Shown here piece by piece: positions 8,073-17,423 of a stretch of 64,000 bases of DNA. Source of the DNA: Erysipelotrichaceae bacterium (lineage in GTDB: Bacteria > Bacillota_I > Bacilli_A > Erysipelotrichales > Erysipelotrichaceae). Positions within the stretch are counted from its first letter, which is position 1; each line of letters opens with the position of its first letter. The position numbers and the translations under genes are program-made. The notes beneath the pieces are model-generated. The model did no database searches. It saw nothing but the letters and a program-made list of their open reading frames with translations, and was not told the DNA's origin. The stretch spans positions 1-64,000 of the forward strand of contig JAFQZR010000027.1 of the NCBI GenBank assembly GCA_017405785.1, given 5' to 3'.

Positions 8073-9425
8073 ATGATTAATATTAATGAATTAAAGCCTG
8101 AGATCCAGGCACTTATCAAGAAGAAGAACTTCAGAGACTTCACCCCGATCCAGCAGCAGGTTTATCCTCTGATCATGAAGGGAAGAGATGTAGTCGGAAT
8201 CTCTGCGACGGGAACCGGAAAGTCTCATGCTTTTATTATTCCCGTGCTGCAGCTTGTTGATACCTCCAAGGATCAGATCCAGGCTGTCATTACCGCACCA
8301 ACCAGAGAACTGGCACGTCAGCTGTACCGTCAGTTCAGTGAAATAAACGAATTTGAACCATCCTACCGCATAAAGCTTGTCAGCTCAGGCATCGATAAAA
8401 ACAGAATGATCGAATCTCTTAACAGCCAGCCGCACATCGTTATCGGAACGGTTGGCCGCTTAAAGGATCTTTTTGTCGATGAAGCGGTATTAAGGCTTGA
8501 TCAGGCTAAGATACTTGTCGTTGATGAAGCAGACATGACTCTTGAACTGGGATTCATCGATGAAGTGGATCAGATCTGCGGCAGACTAAACCGCAAGCTG
8601 CAGATGCGGGTATTCTCCGCAACCGTCCCGGCTCAGCTGCAGCCGTTTCTGAAGAAATACATGTACAGACCGGTCATCGTTGAAGCCAGTGAAAAGCATC
8701 CTAACAATCCGCAGATCGAGCATATCCGGATCAACTGCCGCCACCTGACTTATCAGGAAAAGCTGCTCAGAATACTTCCGGGCATCAATCCGTATGTGTG
8801 CATGATCTTTGCCCGCACCAAGGAAGAGGTCAAGACTACTGCCACCGCAATGAAGGATGCCGGATATCAGATAATCGAACTGCACGGTGATCTTTCCACC
8901 AGAGAGCGCAAACAGGCCTTAAAAGCCATCGATAACGATCAGATCAGCTACATTGTCTGTTCCGACATCATGGCCAGAGGGCTGGACATTCCTAGTGTTA
9001 GCCATGTCATATCCCTGGGATTACCGTCATCTCTTGACTATTATACCCATCGCTGCGGCCGTACCGGCAGAGCAGGGAGAAGCGGTGTTTCCTATGTTCT
9101 TTTCAATGAAAAGGATATCCCGGGCTTAAAGGTCTTAAGAGAAAGAGATTTTGATTTCCAGTATCAGGATTACCGCAAGACCGGTTGGGTCACCGTCAAA
9201 CCTTTTGACTATAAGCCGACCCGCCGGAAAGACGAATTCGACGAAGAAGTTGAGAAGATAAAGAAACGTCCGGTCAGGAAAGTAAAACCGGGCTACAAGA
9301 AAAAAATCCAGGCTGAGATCGACTCTGTCAGAAAAAGACAGCGCCGTCTGAAGATCAAGGCTTCGATCAAGCAGCAGCAAAAGGAAAGGGCCAAGCGGAG
9401 TCAGCGCACCAAGAGTGGAAAATAA
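8073..9425 (+). CDS. cshB: DEAD-box ATP-dependent RNA helicase (CshB/YqfR-like)
   Basis: 450 residues with all core helicase motifs: Q motif FRDFTPIQQQ (20-29), motif I ATGTGKS (about 45-51), PTRELA, DEAD variant VDEADM, SAT, and motif VI HRCGRTGRAGRSG. A basic tail (about 375-450, rich in Lys/Arg) would bind RNA. Linkage to ispH and nfo matches the Bacillus yqfP-yqfR-yqfS region and supports the CshB assignment; symbol confidence is moderate. The start is leaderless-like. Its stop overlaps the nfo start (TAATG), indicating translational coupling. Confidence 0.88.
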   Translation: MININELKPEIQALIKKKNFRDFTPIQQQVYPLIMKGRDVVGISATGTGKSHAFIIPVLQLVDTSKDQIQAVITAPTRELARQLYRQFSEINEFEPSYRIKLVSSGIDKNRMIESLNSQPHIVIGTVGRLKDLFVDEAVLRLDQAKILVVDEADMTLELGFIDEVDQICGRLNRKLQMRVFSATVPAQLQPFLKKYMYRPVIVEASEKHPNNPQIEHIRINCRHLTYQEKLLRILPGINPYVCMIFARTKEEVKTTATAMKDAGYQIIELHGDLSTRERKQALKAIDNDQISYIVCSDIMARGLDIPSVSHVISLGLPSSLDYYTHRCGRTGRAGRSGVSYVLFNEKDIPGLKVLRERDFDFQYQDYRKTGWVTVKPFDYKPTRRKDEFDEEVEKIKKRPVRKVKPGYKKKIQAEIDSVRKRQRRLKIKASIKQQQKERAKRSQRTKSGK

Positions 9426-10288
9426 TGCGTAAGATCGGAAGCCACGTATCCATGAGTTCTCCTGACTATATTGCAGGATCAGTAAAGGAAGCATTAGCCT
9501 ATGGGGCTGATGCTTTAATGCTGTATACGGGAGCACCGCAGAACTCCTTCCGCGCTCCGATTTCTCAGCTGAGGATCGAAGAAGGATTGACCATCTGGAA
9601 AGAACACGATTACGATCCTGTTGACATCATCATTCACTGTCCTTACATCATCAATCTGGCTAATACGCTTAAGCCGGAAACCTATGAAATGGGGAAGGAA
9701 GTACTGAGAAAGGAAATTGACCGTACCATGGCCATACAGGCCCGTTACATGGTACTGCATCCCGGCAGTGCCTTAACAGGTGATGTTACCGAAAGCCTGT
9801 TACAGGTTGCCAGAGGCATAAACGAAGTTTTGCGTGAAGATGATAACGTCGTCATAGCATTGGAAACAATGGCCGGAAAGGGTTCTGAAGTCGGTAAAAC
9901 ATTTGAAGAAATCAGGCTCATCATCGACAATGTCATATACAAGGACAAGATAGGGGTCTGCCTGGATACCTGTCACATTCACGATGCCGGATATGATCTC
10001 AGCGATTTTGACGGTGTTCTCAGACAGTTTGACGAGATCATCGGTCTTGAAAAACTGTGTGTTGTACACGTCAATGATTCCAAGAATGTCAGAGGTGCTC
10101 ACAAGGACCGCCACGCCAATATCGGATACGGTGAGATCGGATTTGACATCCTTAATACCATTGTTCATCATCCGGCTCTTGACAGCATTGCCAAGATCCT
10201 GGAAACACCATACATCAACAAGCAGGCTCCTTACGGCTATGAAATAGAAAACTTCCGTAATGAGCAGTTCAGGGAGATACCGTTATAA
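9425..10288 (+). CDS. nfo: Endonuclease IV (AP endonuclease)
   Basis: 287 residues, the normal length. A TIM-barrel enzyme with three zinc ions that nicks DNA 5' to abasic sites in base-excision repair. Zinc-ligand motifs are visible: HCPYIINLA, VLHPGS, ALETMAGKGSEVG, VCLDTCHIHDAGYD, VHVNDS and HKDRHANIGYGEIG. The start overlaps the helicase stop by one base (TAATG), and truB begins directly after its stop, so the run helicase-nfo-truB-ribF is probably one transcript. Confidence 0.95.
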   Translation: MRKIGSHVSMSSPDYIAGSVKEALAYGADALMLYTGAPQNSFRAPISQLRIEEGLTIWKEHDYDPVDIIIHCPYIINLANTLKPETYEMGKEVLRKEIDRTMAIQARYMVLHPGSALTGDVTESLLQVARGINEVLREDDNVVIALETMAGKGSEVGKTFEEIRLIIDNVIYKDKIGVCLDTCHIHDAGYDLSDFDGVLRQFDEIIGLEKLCVVHVNDSKNVRGAHKDRHANIGYGEIGFDILNTIVHHPALDSIAKILETPYINKQAPYGYEIENFRNEQFREIPL

Positions 10289-11128
10289 ATGGACGGCATT
10301 CTAATCGTTAACAAGCCTGAAGGAATTACCAGTCATACACTGGTCCAGAAGGTCAGACATATACTCAATACTCAGAAAGTGGGTCACACGGGAACTCTGG
10401 ATCCTTTAGCCAGCGGTGTGATGCTTTTGACTGTGGGAAAGGCAACCAAGCTTCTTCCGTACATTGTTTCCCATACAAAGGAATATATCGCAGTTATTAA
10501 GTTAGGAGTTTCCACTGATACTCTTGACATAACCGGTACGGTACTGAAGGAAAAACCTGTTGTATCAGTTGACAGGGAGCAGGTCATTTCCGTTCTAAAC
10601 GGTTTTTTAGGTAAGTCAATGCAGGTACCGCCGATGTACAGTGCCAAGAAGATCGACGGCCATAAGATGTATGAATTTGCCCGCAAGGGAATCGAAGTTG
10701 AAAGAAAACCTGTGGAGATTGAGATCTTTCATATAGACCTTCTCGGAATTTATGATGACGAAATAGTATTCAGAACGGTATGTTCTTCTGGCACCTATGT
10801 ACGAGTTCTGTGTCAGCAGATCGCTGAAAAGCTGGACAATGAGGGATGCATGAAATCATTGGTCCGTACGGCAGTGGACAGATACCGAATCGATTATTCC
10901 TGTACCGTTGAAGATATTGAGATGGGAGAATACGATGTCCTGAGTGCATATGATGTTCTGAAGAACTACCGTTATGTTGAGATGGATGATCTTTCCGCTG
11001 TTTACAACGGCAAGCCTGTAAAGCTTGACTGCGATGATGACATCGTCTTTATCACTCATGAAGAAAAGATCATTGCAGCATATAAAAAGGACAATGACAT
11101 TTACAGATGTCAGAGGGGGCTGTGGTAA
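10289..11128 (+). CDS. truB: tRNA pseudouridine-55 synthase
   Basis: 279 residues. Converts U55 to pseudouridine in the T loop of tRNAs. The catalytic Asp lies in HTGTLDPLASGVM (about 34-46), with KVGHTG before it and SGTYVRVLC later. The C-terminal PUA-like part is short. It starts 0 bp after the nfo stop (TAAATG), with GGGAG 12 bases upstream. It overlaps ribF by one base (TAATG). The truB-ribF pair is standard in Bacillota. Confidence 0.94.
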   Translation: MDGILIVNKPEGITSHTLVQKVRHILNTQKVGHTGTLDPLASGVMLLTVGKATKLLPYIVSHTKEYIAVIKLGVSTDTLDITGTVLKEKPVVSVDREQVISVLNGFLGKSMQVPPMYSAKKIDGHKMYEFARKGIEVERKPVEIEIFHIDLLGIYDDEIVFRTVCSSGTYVRVLCQQIAEKLDNEGCMKSLVRTAVDRYRIDYSCTVEDIEMGEYDVLSAYDVLKNYRYVEMDDLSAVYNGKPVKLDCDDDIVFITHEEKIIAAYKKDNDIYRCQRGLW

Positions 11129-11850
11129 TGAAAACATACAAAGTAAACATGCATACCACAGGTCATTTCAGCCCGTCTGCAGCCTGTATAGGCCTGTTTG
11201 ACGGGATACATCTGGGACATGCAAAACTGGCTGAAGAAGCCCTTAAAACAGCTGAGAACAAGAGTATCAGAAGTGCAGTAATTACCTTTGATCCTGATCC
11301 CCGGGAAGTATATCTCAAGGGCGTCAGAAGAGAACATCTGATTACCAATGAAATGAAGTATTCCATGTTTGAAAGGATGGGTTTTGACAGAATCTACATC
11401 ATTGAGTTTGATGAATTGTTCTGTCAGATGCAGCCTGATGATTTCATCCGCTATCTCAACAGACTCAATGTAAAAGAACTGATATGCGGCTTTGATTTCT
11501 CATTCGGATACCGCGGCAAAGGTAACAGCGATACACTATTACAGAGTACTGACAGAAAGTTTAATGTTATGGTCCTGAATTCCGTTGATTATCTGGGTCA
11601 GAAGATCTCATCAAGCCGCATCCTTGAAGAACTTGACAGGGGAGATATCGAAACTGTTTCCGCATTGTTAGGGTACAGCTATACTGTCGTAACTGACAGA
11701 AACGGACGCCTTCATCAGCACCTGCCATCTGACGGTAACTATCTGGGCAGGGTTAACGGAAAAAACCAGTCGATTACCATCGAAAAGGGTGTCATTACCG
11801 AGCCTTTATGTGCAGGGGAAATGACACTGGTGTTTGAAAAGCGTATATGA
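11128..11850 (+). CDS. ribF: FAD synthetase (RibF N-terminal domain), riboflavin-kinase domain reduced or absent
   Basis: 240 residues from the ATG at 11128, chosen for the TAATG coupling with truB and for GAGGGGG eight bases upstream. An earlier in-frame ATG at 11107 lies inside truB. The nucleotidyltransferase domain is complete: GLFDGIHLGHAKL, TFDPDPREV, CGFDFSFGYRGKG, and SSSRILEEL. Bifunctional RibF is about 305-315 residues, whereas here only about 60 residues follow the first domain and the kinase GFPTAN-type motif is missing. The protein should adenylylate FMN but probably cannot phosphorylate riboflavin. Confidence 0.85.
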   Translation: MKTYKVNMHTTGHFSPSAACIGLFDGIHLGHAKLAEEALKTAENKSIRSAVITFDPDPREVYLKGVRREHLITNEMKYSMFERMGFDRIYIIEFDELFCQMQPDDFIRYLNRLNVKELICGFDFSFGYRGKGNSDTLLQSTDRKFNVMVLNSVDYLGQKISSSRILEELDRGDIETVSALLGYSYTVVTDRNGRLHQHLPSDGNYLGRVNGKNQSITIEKGVITEPLCAGEMTLVFEKRI

Positions 11851-11893
11851 TAACTTTTAAAAATATGATATAGTGATAGGGAGGTAAAGAACT

Positions 11894-12223
11894 ATGGCAA
11901 CTGAATATATTGTTTCAAAGAACAGAGAGAATGAATACGGAATGATCGGTCTTTCCACCGCGGTTTTTGAGAGTATCGCCGCCAGCACTCTGGAAGAGAT
12001 TCCTGATGTCAAAGTTGCCGCCCGCAACGGTCTGAAAAAGAGCATTTCATGTAAGGTGGTTAACAGTTTCATCGTCATTAACATGAACGTCATAGCCAGC
12101 CGTCACGGTAATGTAACTGAGATCAGTTCAACGGTTCAGCAGAGAGTACATGACGCAATCGTTCAGATGACTGAGTTCAGAGACGTTATCGTCAATGTCA
12201 ATGTAGTGGGGTTCTATTTTTAG
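11894..12223 (+). CDS. yqhY: Asp23/Gls24 family protein (YqhY-like)
   Basis: 109 residues with the Asp23/Gls24 fold pattern: IGLSTAVFESIAASTLEEIPDV near the N-terminus and the VQQRVHDAIVQMTEF helix with a beta-strand-rich end. The family is abundant in Bacillota. YqhY of Bacillus is linked to fatty-acid synthesis control, but the role here is only suggested by position directly before nusB, as in Bacillus. GGGAGGT lies 9 bases before the ATG, and TATAGT about 15 bases further upstream may be the -10 of the nusB-block promoter. Confidence 0.82.
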   Translation: MATEYIVSKNRENEYGMIGLSTAVFESIAASTLEEIPDVKVAARNGLKKSISCKVVNSFIVINMNVIASRHGNVTEISSTVQQRVHDAIVQMTEFRDVIVNVNVVGFYF

Positions 12224-12229
12224 GCAGGT

Positions 12230-12610
12230 ATGAAACGCAGAGACCAGAGAATTAAGATCATGAACTGTCTTTATCAGTATCTTCTTACTGAAAAGACGAT
12301 TGAAGATATATTTGATGACAACCTTGATGTCGATGACAAGAAATCGATATCTTTTATCGTGGAAACCACAGTCAACACCATTGAGAACATGGAAGAACTG
12401 CAGAAGGAAATCATTGAGAATCTGACTCCTGACTGGCAGTGGGACAGACTTGGCTACATTGAAAGAGCGCTGCTGTTAATGGGCGCCTATGAAATCAGAC
12501 ATACTGAAACCGACAAACCGGTTATCATAAACGAAATAGTTGAAATATCCAAGGTATACTGTGACGAAGAGGCAAGCGGACTGTTAAACGGAGTTCTGGA
12601 CAAGCTGTGA
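12230..12610 (+). CDS. nusB: Transcription antitermination factor NusB
   Basis: 126 residues, all-helical, with the NusB motifs MNCLYQYLL near the N-terminus and IINEIVEISKVYCDEEASGLLNGVLDKL at the end. NusB binds boxA RNA with S10 for rRNA antitermination. It begins 6 bp after the asp23-family gene and its TGA overlaps the GTG start of xseA. Confidence 0.92.
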   Translation: MKRRDQRIKIMNCLYQYLLTEKTIEDIFDDNLDVDDKKSISFIVETTVNTIENMEELQKEIIENLTPDWQWDRLGYIERALLLMGAYEIRHTETDKPVIINEIVEISKVYCDEEASGLLNGVLDKL

Positions 12611-13995
12611 TCAATAATAAGATCTATTCCATCAAAGAATTAAGCAACGCAGTCAACAATGTCCTCTCCAGCATAAACATCGTAACCATAGAGGGAGAAG
12701 TAGTTCTCCCTATGATAAGAGATAGCAGAACAAATCAGGTAAGAAACAAAGAGTTAGATCCAAATGAGCACTGGTATTTTCCGTTAAAGGATTTGAACGA
12801 ACCAGATGACTATCAGTTTGATGTAACTGTTTTTACGTATAACAGAGTGGCTGACGTCATACCGAAAAACGGCGATGTCGTCAGAGTGACAGGTTACGTA
12901 AACCGTCAGAATGTTTCCGTATATTCCAAAAGCAACAAGCTTTCATTCAGAGGATATAAGGTTGAGATAGCCGGTACCGGACAGTTCTACGCAACTTTCA
13001 AGAAAACCTATGCGAAACTGGAACCTCTCGGTTATTTCGATGCGGCCCGCAAGAAACCGTTACCGCCTTATCCAATGCGTATCGCGGTTATCTCCGGTAA
13101 GCAGACGGCAGCCTTAAGAGATGCCGTATTCCAGATCGAATCACGCTGGCCCTGTGCCGAAACCCTGGTCTTCCCGGCACTGATGCAGGGAGCAGTATCA
13201 CCGGCCTCCGTTATCAGAGCCTTAAGACAGGCTGATGCTAGCAACTGCGATGTCATGATCCTGACCAGAGGGGGAGGACAGGTAAGTGAGCTGTGGTGCT
13301 TCAACGATGAAAACCTGGCCCATGAGATCGCCCGACTGAAGACACCGCTTATTGCCGGACTTGGTCATAAACAGGACGATACCATAGCCGGTCTGGTAGC
13401 AGACTATAATGCCGCAACACCGACCGAAGCGGGAATCATCGCCACACCGAAGAAATCCGAGGTTGTCAGAGACATAAATGACTCTGTCGACCGCATTAAG
13501 ACTACGGTACACAACAAGATGAATATTTCGTCCCAGCAGATAAAGATCCTGGAGATGGAACTTGATAAGATCAGAGTCAGAGGAGAAAATGAACTAATCG
13601 GCATTGATTCTCTGATGAAGCAGCTTAAGGAGTATCTTAAGAAGATGCCAACTGATGAGGCCCTGCCGCTGAACTATCTAAAAAATCAGCTGGCTGCCAG
13701 CGGCACAGGCATCTGCCGTAATAACCGGATACAGATAGCTTCACTGAAGGATACCCTGTATCCCGATATCATGAAGTATTATACACATCAGTTACAGACT
13801 GTCAGCCGATCGCGGGAACTGATCGATACCCTGGGACCTCTGAAAGTCTTAAGAAGGGGATATTCGGTAACCCGACAGAATGAAAAAGTCATCAGATCTG
13901 TTGATGACATTACAGCTGATGACATCATGGAAACCAGACTGGCTGACGGTTACATCATCAGCAAGCCTCTGCGAAAGGAGAAGAATCATGGATAA
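12607..13995 (+). CDS. xseA: Exodeoxyribonuclease VII large subunit
   Basis: 462 residues. An N-terminal OB-fold (about 1-125) precedes the catalytic domain (IAVISGKQTAALRD, then ILTRGGGQVSELWCFNDENLA and AGLGHKQDDTI) and a helical C-terminal region. With XseB it degrades single-stranded DNA. Translation starts at GTG 12607, overlapping the nusB stop by four bases. The xseB start lies 8 bases inside its end. In Bacillus, folD sits between nusB and xseA; it is absent here. Confidence 0.93.
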   Translation: MINNKIYSIKELSNAVNNVLSSINIVTIEGEVVLPMIRDSRTNQVRNKELDPNEHWYFPLKDLNEPDDYQFDVTVFTYNRVADVIPKNGDVVRVTGYVNRQNVSVYSKSNKLSFRGYKVEIAGTGQFYATFKKTYAKLEPLGYFDAARKKPLPPYPMRIAVISGKQTAALRDAVFQIESRWPCAETLVFPALMQGAVSPASVIRALRQADASNCDVMILTRGGGQVSELWCFNDENLAHEIARLKTPLIAGLGHKQDDTIAGLVADYNAATPTEAGIIATPKKSEVVRDINDSVDRIKTTVHNKMNISSQQIKILEMELDKIRVRGENELIGIDSLMKQLKEYLKKMPTDEALPLNYLKNQLAASGTGICRNNRIQIASLKDTLYPDIMKYYTHQLQTVSRSRELIDTLGPLKVLRRGYSVTRQNEKVIRSVDDITADDIMETRLADGYIISKPLRKEKNHG

Positions 13996-14197
13996 TCTGA
14001 CATTTGAAGAAGCCAAGAAGAAACTGGAAGAGATCGTTGCGAAGATCAGAAATGAAAACTGTACGCTGGACGAAGCCCTGAATCTTTATGAGGAAGGCGT
14101 CAGGCTGGCAAAATTCTGTGATGAAAAACTGTCAGTTTTCAAGACCAGACTGGATGAGATAGTAGATCAGACAGGAGCGATCAGCGATGAGCGGTAG
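13988..14197 (+). CDS. xseB: Exodeoxyribonuclease VII small subunit
   Basis: 69 residues, the usual XseB size. It matches the family by LTFEEAKKKLEEIV (4-17) and LDEALNLYEEGVRLAKFCDEKL (27-48). It binds the XseA coiled coil. The start at 13988 is supported by AAGGAG seven bases upstream; the frame is open further upstream but without a site. It overlaps ispA by 11 bases. Confidence 0.93.
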   Translation: MDNLTFEEAKKKLEEIVAKIRNENCTLDEALNLYEEGVRLAKFCDEKLSVFKTRLDEIVDQTGAISDER

Positions 14198-15023
14198 TTT
14201 TGAGGAGTATCTGGGCACTATTATCAGAGAGGATATCCAGGTCGACAAGGCAATGAATTACGCTCTGACGGCCCCTGGAAAGCGTTTAAGACCGCTTTTA
14301 CTGCTGGCCTTTATTCAGGACTGCGGTTTTTCGGCTGAACATGGCTGGCAGTGTGCTGCTGCCATTGAAATGATCCACACTTATTCACTGATTCATGATG
14401 ATTTGCCGGCAATGGATAATGACGATCTGAGAAGGGGACGTCCTACCGTTCACAGACAGTTTGATGAGGCAACCGCCATTCTGGCCGGTGATGCCTTGCT
14501 GACAAAGGCCTTTGAGCTGATTGCCGATTCCAAATACACTGATGAGGAAAAGGTTCAGCTGGTATCAATTCTCTCCAAGTGCGCCGGACATCAGGGCATG
14601 ATCAAGGGACAGGATCTTGATCTGGCCTTACTGACCAGAGAAAACATCGAAATTGACGATCTGTCCATGATGGAATACTACAAGACAGGCATGCTGCTTA
14701 CTGCTCCGCTTTTATGCGCTGCCGTACTGACCAAGCATACTGAACTGGAAACCCAGATCCTTGACATCGGCAAGAAGATCGGCCTGGCTTTCCAAATCCA
14801 GGATGATGTACTGGACTATACTTCCAGTGAACAGGAAATGGGCAAGAGCATTTCCGATGCCAAAAACCAGAAGATCACTTTCTATAACATTCTCGGACTG
14901 AAGGGCTGTACCGACATTTACACCAGACTGTACAACTCTGCCATCCGCGACATAGATCTTCTGCCGATTGGACTTAACAGCGTCAAGAAGATCATTCTTG
15001 ACATGAGAAACAGGAGAAGATAG
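14187..15023 (+). CDS. ispA: Polyprenyl (farnesyl/geranyl) diphosphate synthase
   Basis: 278 residues. Short-chain trans-prenyl synthase with the two aspartate-rich motifs DDLPAMDNDD (about 71-80) and QDDVLD (about 209-214), plus GKRLRP and GQ.LDL. It condenses IPP with allylic diphosphates to give farnesyl or geranylgeranyl diphosphate. It overlaps xseB, as in Bacillus. The dxs gene that follows ispA in many Bacillota is missing from this block. Confidence 0.93.
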   Translation: MSGSFEEYLGTIIREDIQVDKAMNYALTAPGKRLRPLLLLAFIQDCGFSAEHGWQCAAAIEMIHTYSLIHDDLPAMDNDDLRRGRPTVHRQFDEATAILAGDALLTKAFELIADSKYTDEEKVQLVSILSKCAGHQGMIKGQDLDLALLTRENIEIDDLSMMEYYKTGMLLTAPLLCAAVLTKHTELETQILDIGKKIGLAFQIQDDVLDYTSSEQEMGKSISDAKNQKITFYNILGLKGCTDIYTRLYNSAIRDIDLLPIGLNSVKKIILDMRNRRR

Positions 15024-15044
15024 TTTTTCTGTCTATAAAGTAAT

Positions 15045-15776
15045 ATGAAACTGTCTATGTATCTGGTCCACAACGGAACATATCCCAACAGATCTCAGGC
15101 TCATAATGCCATCAAGGAGAAAAGAGTCAAAGTCAACGGCATAACCGTAACCAAAGACGGCTATGAAGTTGACGAGAACGATCTCATTGAGGTTGAAAAG
15201 GAAGAAAATCAATATGTTTCCCGCGGCGGATATAAGCTGGCAGCTGCTCTAAGCACATTCAAAATATCCCTTGAAAACCTTACGGTTTTGGATATTGGAG
15301 CCTCTACAGGCGGCTTCAGCGACTGTGCACTGCAAAACGGAGCCAGAAAAGTGTACGCCTATGATGTCGGACACGATCAGCTGGCAGAATCATTAAGAAA
15401 TAACCCTAAGGTAATCTCCAGAGAAGGAATAAACGGCCGCGATCTGCACAGAGACAGCTTCGAGGAAACAATTGACTTCATCTGCATGGATGTCTCATTC
15501 ATCAGCTGCGTCAAACTGCTTCCCAACATTGCTGACATACTGCATGATAAAGGACAGGCAGTCATATTATTCAAGCCGCAGTTTGAGGTTGGTCCGCCTT
15601 TTCTCAATAACAAGGGCGTTGTTAAAAACAAAGAGATCGTTTCCGTAAAGATGAAGGAAACCGAGGAAACAGCTTCCTTGCTAAAGCTTAAACATATGGG
15701 TACCGTAAAGTCACCGATTACCGGACAAAACGGCAACCAGGAATATCTGATGTATTTCGTCAAAGAAGGGGAATAA
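15045..15776 (+). CDS. tlyA: TlyA family rRNA 2'-O-methyltransferase / hemolysin-like protein
   Basis: 243 residues. An N-terminal S4 domain (about 1-60) is followed by an FtsJ-type Rossmann methyltransferase domain: YVSRGGYKLAAAL, LDIGASTGGFSDCALQNGA (SAM-binding), VYAYDVG, and FICMDVSFIS. TlyA proteins methylate rRNA; the hemolysin name is historical. The start has no Shine-Dalgarno site; a TATAAA at 15034-15039 sits five bases upstream but lacks a convincing -35. It lies 21 bp after ispA and abuts recN. Confidence 0.9.
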   Translation: MKLSMYLVHNGTYPNRSQAHNAIKEKRVKVNGITVTKDGYEVDENDLIEVEKEENQYVSRGGYKLAAALSTFKISLENLTVLDIGASTGGFSDCALQNGARKVYAYDVGHDQLAESLRNNPKVISREGINGRDLHRDSFEETIDFICMDVSFISCVKLLPNIADILHDKGQAVILFKPQFEVGPPFLNNKGVVKNKEIVSVKMKETEETASLLKLKHMGTVKSPITGQNGNQEYLMYFVKEGE

Positions 15777-17423
15777 ATGCTAAGAACTCTCTACATTCAG
15801 AACTTTGTTCTGATCAAACAGCTTCAGCTGGATTTTGACAGCGGAATGTCGGTTTTCACCGGAGAGACCGGAGCCGGCAAGAGCATTTTCATCGATGCCA
15901 TCGGTATACTTATCGGCGGACGTTTTAATACGTCCATGATCCGTAACGGAGCTGTTAAGTGCATTATCGAGGGCTCTTTTGATGTCGATGAAGAAACAGC
16001 TGCCAAACTGGAAGAAATGGGACTGGACAGTGAGGATCTGATCATTACCCGTGAGTTTACCGATTCCGGGAAGACTGTTAACCGCATCAACGGCCGTTCC
16101 GTTACCGCTGCCTCAATCAGGGACATCCTGAATGAAAAGATTGACATCCATTGTCAGCGTGACAGTCAGTATCTGTTAAACAGCCGTTATCATCTGAATC
16201 TTTTGGATCAGTACTGCGGTAATAAACAGCTTCTAAAGGAAGTATCATCAGCGTACAGTGAATACCGTAAGCTGCAGAGCGAATACGACCGTCTGGAAAG
16301 CAGTGATTACAGTGCTGCCCGGCTGGAAATAACAGAGTATCAGCTAAAGGAACTGAATTCTCTTAAACTTAAGGCAGGGGAAGACGAAGAAATTGAAGAA
16401 CAGCTGAAAAAGGCTCAGGCCCGCGAAAAGACAGCTGCTCTGGTAGAGAATACCAGAGAGATGTTCACTTCTGATGACGGCATACTTACCAGGTTATACG
16501 AGTTTACCAGAAATACCGATGGTTTCGGACCGTTCGGTGAGATATCAGGTAATATTGAAAACATCGTTAATGCTTATTACTCAATAAGTGATGACTACGA
16601 GAGTATCATCGGTTACTTTGATTCCGATGATCTCAGTGTTGAAGACATCGATGCCTTAAACAGCCGTCTTTATGAACTTCAGAGAGCCAAAAGAAAGTAC
16701 AATCTTGACATAGACGGTCTTTTAGCTCTGAAAAAGCAGCTGGAAGAGAAACTTGATAGTTACTCTAACCGTGAATTTACACTAAAGGAAGCAATGAAAA
16801 AGGCTGATGAAGCCTATAAAATATATCTTTCAAAAGCCTCTGCCATCAGCAAGATCCGTCAGGATAAGGCTGTGGAACTTGAACTGAAAGTCGTCGAGCA
16901 GCTGAAAGATCTCAATCTGGAAAACGCTGTATTCAAGACATCATTCTCCAAAGGAAAAGATACAGCCTCAGGTAACGATGATGTTGAATTCTTGATCTCC
17001 ATGAACAAAGGGATGCGGTTACAGCCTTTGGCTGATGCAGCCAGCGGCGGTGAAACCAGCCGTCTGATGCTGGGTCTTAAGACCGTATTTTCATCATTAC
17101 AGGGAACCAGACTCATCATCTTTGATGAAATTGACAGCGGTGTTTCCGGTTATGTCGCTTTTAACATGGGTTTGAAGATGAAAGAGATCTCCAGAAGATG
17201 TCAGGTATTTGCGGTAACCCATCTGGCACCGGTAGCTGCTTTTGCGGATCATCATTTCCACATCGAAAAGACACAGAGCGATACTACGGTAACCGATGTT
17301 GTCGAACTTGATCATGACGGAAGAATACATGAACTGGCTGTGCTGTCTTCGGCAGCCGTGACTTCATCATCGCTGGCTGCTGCCGATGAGCTGTATCAGA
17401 AAGCCGGAAAGGCATGCAAATGA
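15777..17423 (+). CDS. recN: DNA repair protein RecN
   Basis: 548 residues, an SMC-like ATPase for double-strand break repair. Walker A GETGAGKSIF (about 30-39), the coiled-coil arms in the middle, the signature AASGGETSRLMLGLK (about 421-435), Walker B RLIIFDEIDSGVSG and the His switch VTHLAPVAAFADHH are all present. It starts directly after the tlyA stop, as in Bacillus, but ahrC is missing between them. Its TGA overlaps the xerD ATG. Confidence 0.95.
   Translation: MLRTLYIQNFVLIKQLQLDFDSGMSVFTGETGAGKSIFIDAIGILIGGRFNTSMIRNGAVKCIIEGSFDVDEETAAKLEEMGLDSEDLIITREFTDSGKTVNRINGRSVTAASIRDILNEKIDIHCQRDSQYLLNSRYHLNLLDQYCGNKQLLKEVSSAYSEYRKLQSEYDRLESSDYSAARLEITEYQLKELNSLKLKAGEDEEIEEQLKKAQAREKTAALVENTREMFTSDDGILTRLYEFTRNTDGFGPFGEISGNIENIVNAYYSISDDYESIIGYFDSDDLSVEDIDALNSRLYELQRAKRKYNLDIDGLLALKKQLEEKLDSYSNREFTLKEAMKKADEAYKIYLSKASAISKIRQDKAVELELKVVEQLKDLNLENAVFKTSFSKGKDTASGNDDVEFLISMNKGMRLQPLADAASGGETSRLMLGLKTVFSSLQGTRLIIFDEIDSGVSGYVAFNMGLKMKEISRRCQVFAVTHLAPVAAFADHHFHIEKTQSDTTVTDVVELDHDGRIHELAVLSSAAVTSSSLAAADELYQKAGKACK

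Noticed and set aside
7615-8076. 153-codon plus-strand open frame over ispH
   Set aside because: Antisense to the intact ispH gene; no ribosome site; composition is that of a shadow frame.
15034-15045. TATAAA five bases before the tlyA start as a further leaderless promoter
   Set aside because: No -35 at a suitable distance, and the gene is probably inside an operon; not counted in the leaderless set.
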